NCBI RefSeq assembly: GCF_019431455.1
Contig: NZ_JAHYSR010000005.1
Coordinates: 1 to 64,000 of the forward strand
Direction of reading: 5' to 3'
DNA length: 64,000 bases
DNA from: Paracoccus bogoriensis
GTDB taxonomy: Bacteria > Pseudomonadota > Alphaproteobacteria > Rhodobacterales > Rhodobacteraceae
Under the pieces are notes generated by a model that searched no databases, had not been told where the DNA came from, and was given only the letters and a program-made list of their open reading frames with translations. How positions within the stretch are numbered: position 1 is the first letter of the stretch; the number at the start of each line of letters is the position of its first letter. The position numbers and the translations under genes are program-made. Positions 18,528 through 29,567 of this stretch are shown here, piece after piece.

Positions 18528-18591
18528 TCTGGCCCCTCGGGCCCGCCTGCGCTAGAAGCACCCTGACAGCGACAGCCCAAGGCCCTGCCCG

Positions 18592-19353
18592 ATGCTCAAG
18601 ACCCGCATCATCCCCTGCCTCGACGTGGCCGATGGCCGCGTGGTCAAGGGCGTGAACTTCGTCGATCTGGTCGATGCCGGAGACCCGGTCGAGGCGGCCC
18701 GCGCCTATGACGCCGCCGGCGCCGACGAGATCTGTTTTCTCGACATCCACGCCACGCATGAAAACCGCGGCACGATGTTCGATCTGGTGACGCGCACGGC
18801 GGAACAATGCTTCGTGCCGTTGACGGTCGGCGGCGGCGTGCGGACTCACCAGGATGTGCGCGCGCTGCTTCTGGCGGGGGCGGACAAGGTCAGCTTCAAC
18901 TCGGCCGCCGTGGCCGACCCCGATGTCGTGGCCCAGGCCGCGGACCGATTCGGCAGCCAGTGCATCGTCGTGGCCATCGACGCCAAGACCGTGGCGCCGG
19001 GCAAATGGCAGATCTTCACCCATGGCGGCCGAAAGCCCACCGGCATCGACGCGGTCGAATTCGCTCGCCTGGTGGAATCGAAGGGCGCGGGCGAAATCCT
19101 TCTGACCTCGATGGACCGCGACGGCACGCGGGCGGGCTTCAACCTGCCGCTGACCCGGGCCATCGCCGATGCTGTGACTATCCCCGTCATCGCCTCGGGC
19201 GGTGTCGGCACGCTGGATCACCTGGTCGAGGGCGTGACAGAGGGCCGCGCCAGTGCGGTCCTGGCCGCCTCGATCTTCCATTTCGGCACCCACACCATCG
19301 CCGAGGCCAAGGCCCACATGGCCGCGGCCGGCATCCCGGTGAGGCTGACATGA
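18592..19353 (+). CDS. hisF: Imidazole glycerol phosphate synthase cyclase subunit
   Basis: The 253-residue (beta/alpha)8 barrel cyclises PRFAR with ammonia from HisH to give imidazole glycerol phosphate and AICAR. Catalytic Asp11 ([15 protein letters not shown]) and Asp130 (VAIDAKTV) are present, with phosphate loops TVGGGVR and ASGGVGT. Length and start match the family. HisH is not in the window. The stop overlaps the hisE start by four bases (ATGA), so the two are co-translated. Confidence 0.96.
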   Translation: MLKTRIIPCLDVADGRVVKGVNFVDLVDAGDPVEAARAYDAAGADEICFLDIHATHENRGTMFDLVTRTAEQCFVPLTVGGGVRTHQDVRALLLAGADKVSFNSAAVADPDVVAQAADRFGSQCIVVAIDAKTVAPGKWQIFTHGGRKPTGIDAVEFARLVESKGAGEILLTSMDRDGTRAGFNLPLTRAIADAVTIPVIASGGVGTLDHLVEGVTEGRASAVLAASIFHFGTHTIAEAKAHMAAAGIPVRLT

Positions 19354-19664
19354 GCGCGCTTCACCGCCTTGCCGCCACGATCGAGGCCCGCAAAGGCGCC
19401 GATCCGGAGGCCTCCTGGACCGCGAAGCTGCTGGCCAAAGGCCCCGAGAAATGCGCCGAGAAATTCGGCGAAGAGGCCGTCGAGGCGATCATCGAGGCCG
19501 TCCGGGGCGACCGCGAGCGCCTGACCGCCGAGGCGGCGGATGTGATCTTTCACCTGCTTGTCATGCTGGCCGCGCGCGGCATCACGCTGGCCGAGATCGA
19601 AGCCGAACTGACCCGGCGCGAAGGTCTCTCGGGTCTGGCCGAAAAGGCGGCGCGGCAGGGCTGA
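19350..19664 (+). CDS. hisE: Phosphoribosyl-ATP pyrophosphatase
   Basis: The 104-residue MazG-like all-alpha enzyme hydrolyses PR-ATP to PR-AMP in the second step of histidine synthesis. The diagnostic [17 protein letters not shown] and [16 protein letters not shown] helices with their metal-binding acids are visible. It is a stand-alone HisE, not a HisIE fusion. The start at 19350 lies inside the hisF stop (ATGA). A 128-base gap follows before accB. Confidence 0.94.
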   Translation: MSALHRLAATIEARKGADPEASWTAKLLAKGPEKCAEKFGEEAVEAIIEAVRGDRERLTAEAADVIFHLLVMLAARGITLAEIEAELTRREGLSGLAEKAARQG

Positions 19665-19792
19665 AGGCATTGAATTCCCGCCCCCCGCCGCTGATGGGCG
19701 CCAGACCCTTCCCCTTGGGCAGTCAGAAAGGCTATAAGCCCCTCAATCGCCGCGCAGGAACGCGGCCCGACCAGAACATGGCAGAGGATGGC

Positions 19793-20311
19793 ATGAGCAA
19801 CGATTCCAAAACGGGCAAGCATCACGAGGGCGATGTTGCCTTCATCCGGTCGCTGGCCGAACTGCTGAACGAAAGCGAACTGAACGAAATTTCCGTCAAG
19901 CGCGAATATGGCGAACATGACCGCCTGACCGTCAGCCTGACCAAGCAGGTCAAGCAGGTCGTCCAGGCGCAGGCCCCCGTCGCAGCCCCGGTCGCCGCAT
20001 CCGCGCCCGCCTCTTCTGCTCCCGCCGCGCCCGCGGCTCTGGCTGCCCCCGCTGTCGGCGAGGATCCGGCCAGCCATCCCGGCGCCGTTGTTTCGCCCAT
20101 GGTCGGCACCGCTTACCTGGCGCCGGAACCGGGTGCCGCGCCCTTCGTCACCCTGGGCCAGACCGTCGCCGAGGGCGACACGCTGATGATCGTCGAGGCG
20201 ATGAAGACCATGAACCATATCCCCTCGCCCCGTGCGGGCACCGTCAAGCGCATTCTGGTCGATGACGGCATTCCGGTCGAGTTCGGCACGCCCCTGATGA
20301 TCGTCGAGTGA
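19793..20311 (+). CDS. accB: Acetyl-CoA carboxylase biotin carboxyl carrier protein
   Basis: The 172-residue carrier has an N-terminal helical segment, a flexible Ala/Pro-rich linker (about 57-90) and a biotinyl domain. The biotin-accepting Lys138 lies in EAMKTMN, preceded by the thumb region. It shuttles carboxybiotin from AccC to the carboxyltransferase in malonyl-CoA synthesis. The ATG at 19793 gives the family N-terminus; the open frame continues upstream only as antisense or shadow sequence. accC follows five bases after the stop, as in most bacteria. Confidence 0.95.
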   Translation: MSNDSKTGKHHEGDVAFIRSLAELLNESELNEISVKREYGEHDRLTVSLTKQVKQVVQAQAPVAAPVAASAPASSAPAAPAALAAPAVGEDPASHPGAVVSPMVGTAYLAPEPGAAPFVTLGQTVAEGDTLMIVEAMKTMNHIPSPRAGTVKRILVDDGIPVEFGTPLMIVE

Positions 20312-20316
20312 CGCGC

Positions 20317-21663
20317 ATGTTCGACAAGATCCTCATCGCCAACCGGGGCGAGATCGCGCTGCGCGTGATCCGCGCCTGCCGCGAGATGGGCATTGCCTCG
20401 GTCGCGGTCCATTCCACTGCCGATGCGGATGCGATGCATGTCCGCATGGCCGACGAATCGGTCTGCATCGGCCCCCCTCCATCAAGCCAGAGCTACCTGT
20501 CGATGCCCGCGCTGATCTCTGCCTGCGAGATCACCGGCGCTCAGGCAATCCATCCGGGCTACGGCTTCCTTTCGGAGAATGCCGGCTTCGTCCAGATGGT
20601 CGAGGATCACGATCTGGTCTTTATCGGTCCACGCGCGGAACATATCCGCATCATGGGCGACAAGATCACCGCCAAGGACACGATGAAGGCGCTTGGCGTG
20701 CCCTGTGTTCCAGGCAGCGATGGCGGCGTGAACAGCGTGGATGAGGCCAAGCGGGTCGCGGCGCAGATCGGCTATCCGGTCATCATCAAGGCCACGGCCG
20801 GCGGCGGCGGCCGGGGCATGAAGGTTGCCCAGGACGAATCCAGCCTGGAAGTCGCCTTCCGCACCGCCCGGTCCGAAGCCAAGGCCGCCTTCGGCAATCC
20901 CGATGTCTATATCGAGAAATACCTTCAGAAGCCCCGCCACATCGAGATCCAGATCTTTGGCGATGGCAAGGGCCGCGCGGTCCATCTGGGCGAACGCGAC
21001 TGCTCGCTGCAACGCCGCCACCAGAAGGTGCTGGAGGAAGCCCCCGGCCCCGCCATCACCCCCGAGGAACGTGCCCGGATCGGCAAGATCTGCGCCGATG
21101 CCGTGGCCAGGATCGGCTATTCCGGCGCGGGCACGATCGAGTTCCTCTACGAGGATGGCCAGTTCTATTTCATCGAGATGAACACCCGCCTTCAGGTCGA
21201 ACATCCCGTCACCGAGGCGATCTTTGGCGTGGACCTTGTTCGCCAGCAGATCCGCGTTGCCGCCGGCCTGCCGATGGAATTCGAGCAGGACAAACTGGCC
21301 ATCAACGGTCATGCCATCGAGGTGCGAATCAATGCCGAAAAGGTGCCGGGCTTCACGCCCTGCCCGGGTCGGATCACGCAATACCACGCGCCCGGCGGGC
21401 TTGGCGTGCGGATGGATTCGGCGCTCTATCAAGGCTATTCGATCCCGCCCTATTATGACAGCCTGATCGGCAAGCTGATCGTCCATGGCCGCGACCGCGA
21501 CGAGGCGCTGGCGCGCCTGTCGCGCGCCCTGGGCGAACTGATCGTGGATGGTGTCGATACGACCGTGCCGCTGTTCCGCGACCTTTTGAAAGAGCCTGAC
21601 ATCCAGTCCGGCGATTACTCGATCCACTGGCTCGAGCGCTGGCTGGAACGGCATTACGGCTGA
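20317..21663 (+). CDS. accC: Acetyl-CoA carboxylase, biotin carboxylase subunit
   Basis: The 448-residue ATP-grasp enzyme carboxylates the biotin of AccB. The start [17 protein letters not shown] is canonical; a GTG three codons earlier is less likely. The glycine-rich ATP loop [12 protein letters not shown] (about 159-170), [30 protein letters not shown] and [14 protein letters not shown] are all intact. It forms an accBC unit and is followed four bases later by aat, an arrangement seen in other Rhodobacteraceae. Confidence 0.97.
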   Translation: MFDKILIANRGEIALRVIRACREMGIASVAVHSTADADAMHVRMADESVCIGPPPSSQSYLSMPALISACEITGAQAIHPGYGFLSENAGFVQMVEDHDLVFIGPRAEHIRIMGDKITAKDTMKALGVPCVPGSDGGVNSVDEAKRVAAQIGYPVIIKATAGGGGRGMKVAQDESSLEVAFRTARSEAKAAFGNPDVYIEKYLQKPRHIEIQIFGDGKGRAVHLGERDCSLQRRHQKVLEEAPGPAITPEERARIGKICADAVARIGYSGAGTIEFLYEDGQFYFIEMNTRLQVEHPVTEAIFGVDLVRQQIRVAAGLPMEFEQDKLAINGHAIEVRINAEKVPGFTPCPGRITQYHAPGGLGVRMDSALYQGYSIPPYYDSLIGKLIVHGRDRDEALARLSRALGELIVDGVDTTVPLFRDLLKEPDIQSGDYSIHWLERWLERHYG

Positions 21664-21667
21664 CCCG

Positions 21668-22297
21668 ATGATCGGCCCCGCGCGTCTGCTGGAAAGCTAT
21701 GCGCGGGGCGTCTTTCCCATGGCAGACAGTGCCGAGGATGATCGCCTGTTCTGGGTTGACCCTCCGATGCGCGGGGTGCTGCCGATCGGAGGGATTCATG
21801 CCTCGCGCTCTCTGCTGCGGGACTTGAGGCGGGGTGGATGGACGGCGCATCTCGATTGCGATTTCGACGCGGTCGTCGAAGCCTGTGCCGCCCGCGAAAC
21901 GACCTGGATCAACGGGCCGCTGCGTCAGCTCTATCACCAGCTGCATCGCGCCGGGCACGCCCATGCGATCGAGATCCGACACGACGGCGCGCGGGCGGGC
22001 GGTCTTTTCGGCGTCACGATCGGCGGCGCATTCTTCGGCGAGTCGATGTTCTCAACGCGGCGGAGTGGATCACGCATGGCGCTTCTCTGGACCTCGTCGC
22101 ACCTGAAACGCTGCGGCTTCCGCCTGTTCGACACGCAGTTCCTGACACCGCATCTGGCCAGCATGGGCGGCTACGAAATCCCGCGCCCGCAATATCACGC
22201 CTTGCTGCGCGAGGCGATCGCCCTGCCCGCCGATTTCCGTCTGCATCCTCTGCCCGAGGCCGATCAGCTCTGGCAGGAGATCACCCAGACATCATAG
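21668..22297 (+). CDS. aat: Leucyl/phenylalanyl-tRNA--protein transferase
   Basis: The 209-residue enzyme adds Leu or Phe to N-terminal basic residues, creating N-degrons for ClpS/ClpAP. The family motifs FWVDPPMRGVLP, FGVTIGGAFFGESMFS and FRLFDTQFLTPHLASMGG are complete. It starts four bases after accC. Its 3' end overlaps the convergent DUF2155 gene by 34 bases, so both stop codons lie inside the other gene. Confidence 0.95.
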   Translation: MIGPARLLESYARGVFPMADSAEDDRLFWVDPPMRGVLPIGGIHASRSLLRDLRRGGWTAHLDCDFDAVVEACAARETTWINGPLRQLYHQLHRAGHAHAIEIRHDGARAGGLFGVTIGGAFFGESMFSTRRSGSRMALLWTSSHLKRCGFRLFDTQFLTPHLASMGGYEIPRPQYHALLREAIALPADFRLHPLPEADQLWQEITQTS

Positions 22298-22626
22298 CGC
22301 GCATCGTCCAGCGCCGAAAGGGCAGGCGCACTGGCCAACATCCAGCCCGCAAAGACCTGCGCGTTCTGGCGCAGGTCAATGATCGTCAACTGGGCGTAGG
22401 CATCCGAACTGGGATCGGCCGCCGGATAGCGGCACTCGCCCAGCCGGATCTCGAGCCGGCCGTAGCGGATCGCTTCGCCCACCTGGATGGGCAGATCGGT
22501 AACTCGTCCCGACACCTTGTCGAGCCCGCGCAGGATGGCACCACCGGCACGCTGAGTCTCGCCCCGATCCTGTGCCAGCGCGCCGGTGGCGAGCAACAGG
22601 GCCAGCGCCGCGGCCAGTCGCGTCAT
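22264..22626 (-). CDS. DUF2155 domain protein, secreted
   Basis: The 120-residue protein has a signal peptide (about 1-18) and one DUF2155 domain. The region GRVTDLPIQVGEAIRYGRLEIRLGECRYP is typical, and the family tail FAGWMLASAPALSALDDARYDVWVISC is complete. DUF2155 proteins are periplasmic, mainly alphaproteobacterial and of unknown function. The two cysteines (GEC and the last ISCQS) could pair. Its start overlaps the mlaD-like stop by four bases, tying it to an envelope-lipid context. Confidence 0.88.
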   Translation of the reverse strand: MTRLAAALALLLATGALAQDRGETQRAGGAILRGLDKVSGRVTDLPIQVGEAIRYGRLEIRLGECRYPAADPSSDAYAQLTIIDLRQNAQVFAGWMLASAPALSALDDARYDVWVISCQS

Positions 22627-23087
22627 GGCGTGGCCTCGCCGGCTTGGCTGTCCACGAATTTCATCATCAGCTGAAACAGGCTGACCGCGCCCTGGACATC
22701 CTCGATCTCGTCGCCGGGGGCCAGATTATCCATGCTTCCGCCGGGCTGGATCTGAATATAGGCGCCACCAAGAAGCCCGTCCGACTGGATGATCGCGGCG
22801 CTGTCGGATGGCAGCAGCACATCCTGCGGCAGCCGCAACACCGCATCGGCCATGTAGGTTTGCCGGTTGAGCGTGATCGCAGAAACGCGACCGACCGGCA
22901 CACCGGCCAGCCTGACCTCGGTGCCCACCGTCACCCCATCGACATCGGGAAAAGAGGCCCTGACTTCATAGCCTCTGCCGGGAATGATCCGCCCGCTGGC
23001 GGCCCAGCCCAGAAAGCTCAGCGCCACCGCCAGCACGATGCCTCCGGCGATCAGCTCGGCCCGAGCTTCGGACGCGCTACTGCTCAT
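22623..23087 (-). CDS. mlaD: MlaD-family (MCE domain) lipid transport protein
   Basis: The 154-residue protein has an N-terminal membrane anchor (about 12-32) and one MCE domain. The domain reads VRASFPDVDGVTVGTEVRLAGVPVGRVSAITLNRQTYMADAVL and then LPSDSAAIIQSDGLLGGAYIQIQPGG. MCE proteins form hexameric rings carrying phospholipids between membranes. No MlaE, MlaF or MlaC gene is next to it, so its ABC partners must be encoded elsewhere. The start directly abuts the NDUFA12-like stop. Confidence 0.9.
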   Translation of the reverse strand: MSSSASEARAELIAGGIVLAVALSFLGWAASGRIIPGRGYEVRASFPDVDGVTVGTEVRLAGVPVGRVSAITLNRQTYMADAVLRLPQDVLLPSDSAAIIQSDGLLGGAYIQIQPGGSMDNLAPGDEIEDVQGAVSLFQLMMKFVDSQAGEATP

Positions 23088-23462
23088 CTATTCCGGCTGC
23101 CAGGCATCGTAGTCGCGGCGCCGGGCGGGCTGGACGCGCATCAGCGAACCTTCGGGCACATGGGCCGCTGGCGTACCGGTCAGATTCGGCTTGTGCGGCT
23201 TTTCCCAGGCCTTGCGCGGCAGGGGCTGTTCGGTCGGAGGCTCGTTCCAGGTGTGGTGCAGCCAGCCATGCCACTCGGGGCTGATGCGGCTGGCCTCGGA
23301 TTCGCCATTATAGATGACCCATCGACGCTTTCCATCGCGGCTTTTGTAAAAGACGTTTCCTTCGGCATCTTCGCCGACCTTGACCCCGTTGCGCCAAGTC
23401 CAGAACTGGGTGTTGAGCGTCTGGCTGTTCCACCAGGTCAGGAAACGCAGCAGAAAGGACAT
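23088..23462 (-). CDS. NDUFA12-family NADH:ubiquinone oxidoreductase accessory subunit
   Basis: The 124-residue homologue of the mitochondrial complex I accessory subunit NDUFA12/B17.2 starts [26 protein letters not shown], followed by [19 protein letters not shown] and the PPEWHxWLHHT-type motif ([16 protein letters not shown]). Alphaproteobacterial complex I carries this subunit; in Paracoccus it is located away from the nuo operon. ATG at 23462 is preferred over the in-frame GTG at 23471. Confidence 0.92.
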   Translation of the reverse strand: MSFLLRFLTWWNSQTLNTQFWTWRNGVKVGEDAEGNVFYKSRDGKRRWVIYNGESEASRISPEWHGWLHHTWNEPPTEQPLPRKAWEKPHKPNLTGTPAAHVPEGSLMRVQPARRRDYDAWQPE

Positions 23463-23551
23463 CGGGTCCACCGTGTTGAAGCTCTGTCAGAGGTCATATG
23501 CCGCAGATCGGCGGCAAGGTCCAGCGCAACGACATGCCCAAAGGGCGTGCC

Positions 23552-24817
<1,266 letters not shown>

Positions 24818-24975
24818 CGTCCACTTCCTTCAATTCCGCAGCCGGTCAGGCGGTCTGCGGGCAGCCCCGGCTTTTGCCTTCGGCCGCGTGTCCTGTTCTG
24901 CCGCCCCGCTATCAGGCGGAACGGGCTTGTCGTCATGTTAAGGACGGACCGAGCCCGTCACAATCCCCAACACGG

Positions 24976-25608
24976 CTATTTCTTGTCCGGGTCCGCTTTG
25001 CCGCGGGGTGTCACGACCTCGTCGATCAGGCCCCATTCCTTCGCCTCTTCGGGGGACATGAAGCGGTCGCGCTCCAACGCTTCCTCGACCTCGGCGAGGG
25101 TCTTTCCGGTATGCTTCACATAGATCTCGTTCAGGCGACGCTTCAGCTTTTCGGTCTCGCGGGCATGGATCAGGATATCGGTCGCCTGCCCCTGGAAGCC
25201 GCCCGAGGGCTGATGGACCATCACCCGGCTGTTGGGCAGCGAATAGCGCAGCCCCGGTTCACCCGCGGCAAGCAGCAAAGAGCCCATCGAGGCCGCCTGA
25301 CCCACGACAAGCGTCGAGACGCGGGGGCGGATGTATTGCATCGTGTCATAGATCGACAGGCCCGAAGTCACGACGCCGCCGGGGCTGTTGATATACATGC
25401 TGATGTCCTTGGACGGGTTCTCCGCCTCGAGGAACAGAAGCTGCGCGCAGATCAGCGTGGACATGCCGTCATGGACCGGACCCGAGACAAAGATGATCCG
25501 TTCCTTGAGCAACCGCGAGAAGATGTCATAGGCCCGTTCGCCGCGCGAAGTCTGTTCGACCACCATGGGAACGAGGGTGTTCATGTAGAATTCTGCCGGA
25601 TCGCTCAT
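24976..25608 (-). CDS. clpP: ATP-dependent Clp protease proteolytic subunit ClpP
   Basis: The 210-residue serine protease has the catalytic triad visible as Ser107 (GQAASMGS), His132 (MVHQPSGG) and Asp181 (ALERDRF). It forms the double-heptamer chamber used by ClpX and ClpA. The start at 25608 ([10 protein letters not shown]) matches the family; an upstream in-frame start would add 16 residues of unlike sequence. It is divergent from pth across 166 bases in which I found no convincing heat-shock promoter. Confidence 0.97.
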   Translation of the reverse strand: MSDPAEFYMNTLVPMVVEQTSRGERAYDIFSRLLKERIIFVSGPVHDGMSTLICAQLLFLEAENPSKDISMYINSPGGVVTSGLSIYDTMQYIRPRVSTLVVGQAASMGSLLLAAGEPGLRYSLPNSRVMVHQPSGGFQGQATDILIHARETEKLKRRLNEIYVKHTGKTLAEVEEALERDRFMSPEEAKEWGLIDEVVTPRGKADPDKK

Positions 25609-25774
25609 CTTCTGTCCTTGCCTGTTCTTCCCTGTTCCCGCGATTCGTGAGGGCATTCCACCCTGTCCTAGCCGCGAAAGGTTGACAGAGTCTTAGTAAC
25701 CGGCAAGGTCCGCCGCAAGGGACGCAAATCAGAAATGCCCTCTGCCAGGGCAGCACAAGGGATGGAGGCGCCTG

Positions 25775-26488
25775 ATGAAACTGATTGTCGGTCTGGGCAA
25801 TCCCGGCGCGAAATATGCCGCCAATCGCCATAATATCGGCTTCATGGCGCTGGACCGTATCGCCGCGGATCACGGCCTGGGGCCGTGGAAGGCCCGTTTT
25901 CAGGGCCTGACCGCCGAGGGCCGGATCGGCGCCGCGCGGGTCGTCTTGCTGAAGCCGCAGACCTTCATGAACCTGTCGGGGCAATCCGTTGGCGAGGCGA
26001 TGCGCTATCTGAAACTCGACCCCGCCGAGGTGATCGTCCTTCACGACGAACTGGACCTGGCGCCGGGCAAGTGCCGTCTGAAGCACGGCGGCGGCCATGC
26101 AGGCCATAATGGGCTGCGTTCGATCCATCAGCATATCGGCGAGGCTTATGGTCGCGTCCGGCTGGGGATCGGCCATCCGGGCCACAAGGACAAGGTCGCC
26201 CCCTATGTGCTGTCGGATTTTGCCAAGGCCGATCAGGACTGGCTCGATGATCTGCTGCGCGGGATCTCGGACGGGGCCGAAGCGCTGGCCTCGGGCGACG
26301 GGCCGCGCTTTCTGAACGCCGTCGCCGCGCGGACCGTCACGCCGCGCAAGCCGGGGCGGGCCGGCCAGGACACCGATATCCCTGCGCCACAGCCCGCCGG
26401 GCGCGACACCGCTGCCGAAACGACGCCTGCGGACCAGCCGCAGAGCCTTGCCGACCGGCTGCGCGCCCTGACGCAGCGGTTCCGCTAA
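25775..26488 (+). CDS. pth: Peptidyl-tRNA hydrolase
   Basis: The 237-residue enzyme releases peptides from stalled peptidyl-tRNA. The N-terminal GLGNPGAKYAANRHNIGFM carries the conserved Asn and catalytic His, followed by KPQTFMNLSGQSV and HDELDLAPGK. The catalytic domain ends near residue 190. An extra Pro/Ala-rich tail of about 45 residues follows, longer than the roughly 190-residue E. coli enzyme. The ATG at 25775 follows GGAGG. It is convergent with yebC, with only 12 bases between the stops. Confidence 0.96.
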   Translation: MKLIVGLGNPGAKYAANRHNIGFMALDRIAADHGLGPWKARFQGLTAEGRIGAARVVLLKPQTFMNLSGQSVGEAMRYLKLDPAEVIVLHDELDLAPGKCRLKHGGGHAGHNGLRSIHQHIGEAYGRVRLGIGHPGHKDKVAPYVLSDFAKADQDWLDDLLRGISDGAEALASGDGPRFLNAVAARTVTPRKPGRAGQDTDIPAPQPAGRDTAAETTPADQPQSLADRLRALTQRFR

Positions 26489-26500
26489 GCCGCAGATGCC

Positions 26501-27244
26501 TCACATCTTGGCGGCCAGTTCGCTCGACAGGTCGAAATTGCCGGTGACGTTCTGCACGTCATCGTCATCTTCCAGCATGTCGATCAGCTTCATCAGCTTC
26601 TGCGCGGTCTCGAGATCGGTAATCTCGGTCGGAGAGCGTGGCTTCCAGATCAGCTTGGCCATCTCGGATTCGCCAAGCGTGTTCTCGAGCGCGGTCGAGA
26701 CATCGTTCAGCGCGGTGTCGGCGCAATAGATCCAGTGGCCTTCGTCATCGGTCGAGACATCGTCAGCGCCTGCCTCGATCGCGGCCATCATCACGGTATC
26801 GGCGTCGCCGACCGACAGCGGATACATGATCTCGCCGACGCGGTCGAACATGAAGCTGACCGAACCGGTCTGGCCCAGATCGCCGCCCGCCTTGGTGAAG
26901 TAGCTGCGCACGTTCGAGGCGGTGCGGTTGCGATTGTCGGTCATCGCCTCGACGACCAGCGCGATGCCATTGGGGCCATAGCCCTCATAGCGGATTTCCT
27001 CGTAATTCTCGGCATCGCCGCCTTGCGACTTCCTGATCGCGCGCTCGATCACCTCCTTGGGGACGGATTTCGACTTGGCCTCCTTGACAGCCAGACGCAG
27101 GCGGGGGTTCTTTTCAGGATCGGGGTCGCCCATCTTCGCCGCCACGGTGATTTCCTTGGCGAGCTTGGAAAACAGCTTCGACCGCGCGGCGTCCTGCCGG
27201 CCCTTGCGGTGCTGGATATTGGCCCATTTGGAATGACCTGCCAT
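26501..27244 (-). CDS. yebC: YebC/PmpR family DNA-binding transcriptional regulator
   Basis: The 247-residue protein begins [32 protein letters not shown], the diagnostic YebC opening. The three-domain pattern continues with [28 protein letters not shown] and the GGxLGxxGSVxFMF-type motif. Members act as DNA-binding regulators, and recent work links some to ribosome stalling relief. No operon partner is visible. Confidence 0.95.
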   Translation of the reverse strand: MAGHSKWANIQHRKGRQDAARSKLFSKLAKEITVAAKMGDPDPEKNPRLRLAVKEAKSKSVPKEVIERAIRKSQGGDAENYEEIRYEGYGPNGIALVVEAMTDNRNRTASNVRSYFTKAGGDLGQTGSVSFMFDRVGEIMYPLSVGDADTVMMAAIEAGADDVSTDDEGHWIYCADTALNDVSTALENTLGESEMAKLIWKPRSPTEITDLETAQKLMKLIDMLEDDDDVQNVTGNFDLSSELAAKM

Positions 27245-27382
27245 GTGGGGTCGTCCTTCGCAGTTCGGATGAAAACTGTGCCGCTTCTAGTCCAGCCCAA
27301 GGCGCAGCCGCAAGACGAACCCGAAACCGCCTGATACGTTGGCAACGGCAAGCCCGCCGCAACCGGGTGATGGGGAACAGGA

Positions 27383-29161
27383 ATGACTTATCCGCAAATG
27401 GTGCTGTTCACGCTGCTGGCGGTGATGATGGCGCTGATGTTCTGGGGCCGCTGGCGGTATGATCTGGTGGCCTTCGCCGGCCTGATGGCCGCGGTGCTGC
27501 TGGGCGTCGTCCCGGCCGAGCACGCCTTCGATGGCTTTGGCAATCCCACCACGCTGATCGTGGCGCTTGTGCTGATCGCCACGGCCGGACTGGTGCGCAG
27601 CGGGGCAGTGGCACGGCTGACACAAGTGATCGCGGGGCGCGAGCGGGGAACGACCGGGCATATTCTCACCTTTGGCATGGTGGGCGGCGTCCTGTCGGGC
27701 TTCATGAACAACATCGCGGCGCTGGCCATGCTGATGCCCGTCGATCTGCATGCGGCGCGCAAGGCCAGGCGAGCGGCGGGGCTGACGCTGATGCCCCTGG
27801 CCTTTGCGACGATTCTCGGCGGAATGCTGACGCTGATCGGGACGCCGCCCAACCTGATCGTGTCCGGCTTTCGCGCGGATGTCCTGGGCGAGCCCTACCG
27901 GATGTTCGATTTCCTGCCGGTCGGAGGCGCGGTGGCGGCGACCGGGATCGCCTTCATCGCGCTGATCGGCTGGCGGCTTCTGCCTGCGCGCCTGGCCGAG
28001 ACGGGCCCGGGACAGGACGGTCCGCAGCGGCGCTATCTGGGAACGCTGGTGGTGACGCCGGCCAGTCTTGACGGGCTGCGGGTGCTGTCCGATGCGCGGG
28101 CCGAGGCGCTCAAGCAGGGCGTTCGCATCATCGCCATACAGCGCCACGGGCAGGACGTGCCGGGCAAGCTGGACGACCAGAGAATCGAGGATGGCGATGC
28201 ACTGGTCCTGCGCGCAGATCCTGCGGCGCTGGATGCGTTCCGCTCGACCCAGAAACTGGCCTTTCCGGACGGGCGCAACGAGCCCCGCGCCCGCCCCGAT
28301 GCCGAGGAACAGCATCTGGTGGAATGTCTCGTTCCTGCCGCCTCGGAACTGATCGGCCGCAGCGTGCAATCCTTCGGCTTGATGAACCGCCATGACAGCG
28401 TGCTGATCGGGCTGCGGCGCAGGGGCGTGGCATTGCGCGACGCGCTGCCGCGCCAGGTGCTGGAATCGGGGGATATGGTGCTGCTGCTGGTTCCCGACAG
28501 CCGCGCCGAGGAATTGCTGCAGGCGACCGGCCTTCTGAGGATCGACGGCGGCATCCTGCCGGTGAACCGCGAACGCCACATGCGCCGGGCCATCGCACTG
28601 TTCGCGCTGGCGGTGCTGGCGACCAGCCTGGGCTCGGTCTCGTTGCCGATCGCGCTCGGCTGCGTGATCGTGGCCTATGTCCTGTCGGGCGTGCTGTCGG
28701 TCAGCGAACTCTACAATCACGTGGATTGGCCGGTCATCGTGCTTCTGGGCGCAATGATCCCGCTTGGCCTGGCGCTGGACCAGACAGGGGGAACGGCGCT
28801 GATCGCATCGGGGCTTGCGGCGCTGACACAGGGTTATCCGGCCTGGCTGGCGCTGATCCTGCTGATGGGGGCCACAATGATGCTGTCGGACGTGCTGAAC
28901 AACAATGCGACGACGATAATCGCGGCACCGGTCAGCATTCGCCTGGCCGAGCAATTGCAGGTTCAGCCCGATGCGTTCCTGATGGGGGTGGCGGTGGCGG
29001 CCTCCTGTGCGTTCCTGACGCCGATCGGGCACCAGAACAACACCGTGATCCTTGGGCCGGGAAATTACCGCTTTTCCGACTACTGGCGGATGGGCCTGCC
29101 CCTTGAACTGATCGTGCTGGCCGTATCGGTGCCGCTGCTGCTGATCGTCTGGCCGCTCTGA
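27383..29161 (+). CDS. SLC13-family anion permease with two RCK-C domains
   Basis: The 592-residue inner-membrane transporter has membrane segments at both ends (about 5-210 and 410-590) and a cytoplasmic centre. The centre contains two TrkA-C/RCK-C-like domains (about 213-290 and 310-385), with RVLSDARAEALKQGVRIIAI and the RIEDGDALVL and VLESGDMVLLL motifs. The half-repeat motifs GTPPNLIVSG and a later FLTPIGHQNNTVILGPG are typical of the SAC1/SLC13 group, often sulfate or dicarboxylate carriers. Substrate is not decidable. A second member of the family lies on the opposite strand at 29568-31352. Confidence 0.88.
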   Translation: MTYPQMVLFTLLAVMMALMFWGRWRYDLVAFAGLMAAVLLGVVPAEHAFDGFGNPTTLIVALVLIATAGLVRSGAVARLTQVIAGRERGTTGHILTFGMVGGVLSGFMNNIAALAMLMPVDLHAARKARRAAGLTLMPLAFATILGGMLTLIGTPPNLIVSGFRADVLGEPYRMFDFLPVGGAVAATGIAFIALIGWRLLPARLAETGPGQDGPQRRYLGTLVVTPASLDGLRVLSDARAEALKQGVRIIAIQRHGQDVPGKLDDQRIEDGDALVLRADPAALDAFRSTQKLAFPDGRNEPRARPDAEEQHLVECLVPAASELIGRSVQSFGLMNRHDSVLIGLRRRGVALRDALPRQVLESGDMVLLLVPDSRAEELLQATGLLRIDGGILPVNRERHMRRAIALFALAVLATSLGSVSLPIALGCVIVAYVLSGVLSVSELYNHVDWPVIVLLGAMIPLGLALDQTGGTALIASGLAALTQGYPAWLALILLMGATMMLSDVLNNNATTIIAAPVSIRLAEQLQVQPDAFLMGVAVAASCAFLTPIGHQNNTVILGPGNYRFSDYWRMGLPLELIVLAVSVPLLLIVWPL

Positions 29162-29225
29162 GGGCCGAAACGCAAGACGCGGCCCGAAACCGGACCGCGG
29201 ATGCGTGCTGGCGGATGCTGCGCGA

Positions 29226-29450
29226 TCAGAGCGCGGCGGTGCCGCCCAAGATGCGGCGGATCTCGCCGTCGCGGGTCAGGCCCTTGGCGGCCAGTTCCTC
29301 GTCAGAAATCTCGCTGAGACGGCTCAGCGCGCGCATTTGCGGGCTGGCTTCGGCCAGCATGACCAAGAATCGACCGACAGCGCGGAAGGGCGCCAGAAGA
29401 ACCGAGGCCGAGAAACCCTGCCCACGGGCATTGGTGGTGATGGTTGCCAT
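29226..29450 (-). CDS. DUF1127 small protein
   Basis: The 74-residue protein has a variable N-terminus and a C-terminal DUF1127 motif: LSRLSEISDEELAAKGLTRDGEIRRIL. Short arginine-rich DUF1127 proteins are abundant in alphaproteobacteria; in Rhodobacter sphaeroides one (CcaF1) binds RNA and is co-transcribed with stress-induced CcsR small RNAs. AAGGAG precedes the ATG at 29450 with good spacing. I did not find a CcsR-like tandem downstream of it. It sits between two SLC13 permease genes. Confidence 0.85.
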   Translation of the reverse strand: MATITTNARGQGFSASVLLAPFRAVGRFLVMLAEASPQMRALSRLSEISDEELAAKGLTRDGEIRRILGGTAAL

Positions 29451-29531
29451 TTCGGAAACTCCTTGCAGGTGACAAGCCGTTTCCTCCCCTGCGACCTAGA
29501 TCGTGCGTCGCAGGGGGAATCGCAACCGCCG

Positions 29532-29548
29532 ATGCTGCATGGCAGCAT
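29532..29548. repeat. Perfect 7-bp inverted repeat upstream of the DUF1127 gene
   Basis: ATGCTGC-ATG-GCAGCAT is a perfect inverted repeat about 82 bases upstream of the DUF1127 start and 20 bases after the stop of the SLC13 gene on the same strand. It could be an operator or the transcript end of the permease gene. No uridine run follows on the minus strand. Confidence 0.4.
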
Positions 29549-29567
29549 TGACCGACATGCAAGCCGC

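Noticed and set aside
19715-19738. accB promoter TTGGGC / TATAAG
   Set aside because: The spacer is only 12 bases, too short for sigma-70; TATAAG alone is weak evidence.
25620-25640. LexA box (GTTC-N7-GTTC) before clpP
   Set aside because: The repeats are six bases apart rather than seven and the surrounding sequence is not palindromic.
25682-25710. Promoter with perfect TTGACA in front of pth
   Set aside because: No acceptable -10 sequence exists 15-19 bases downstream.
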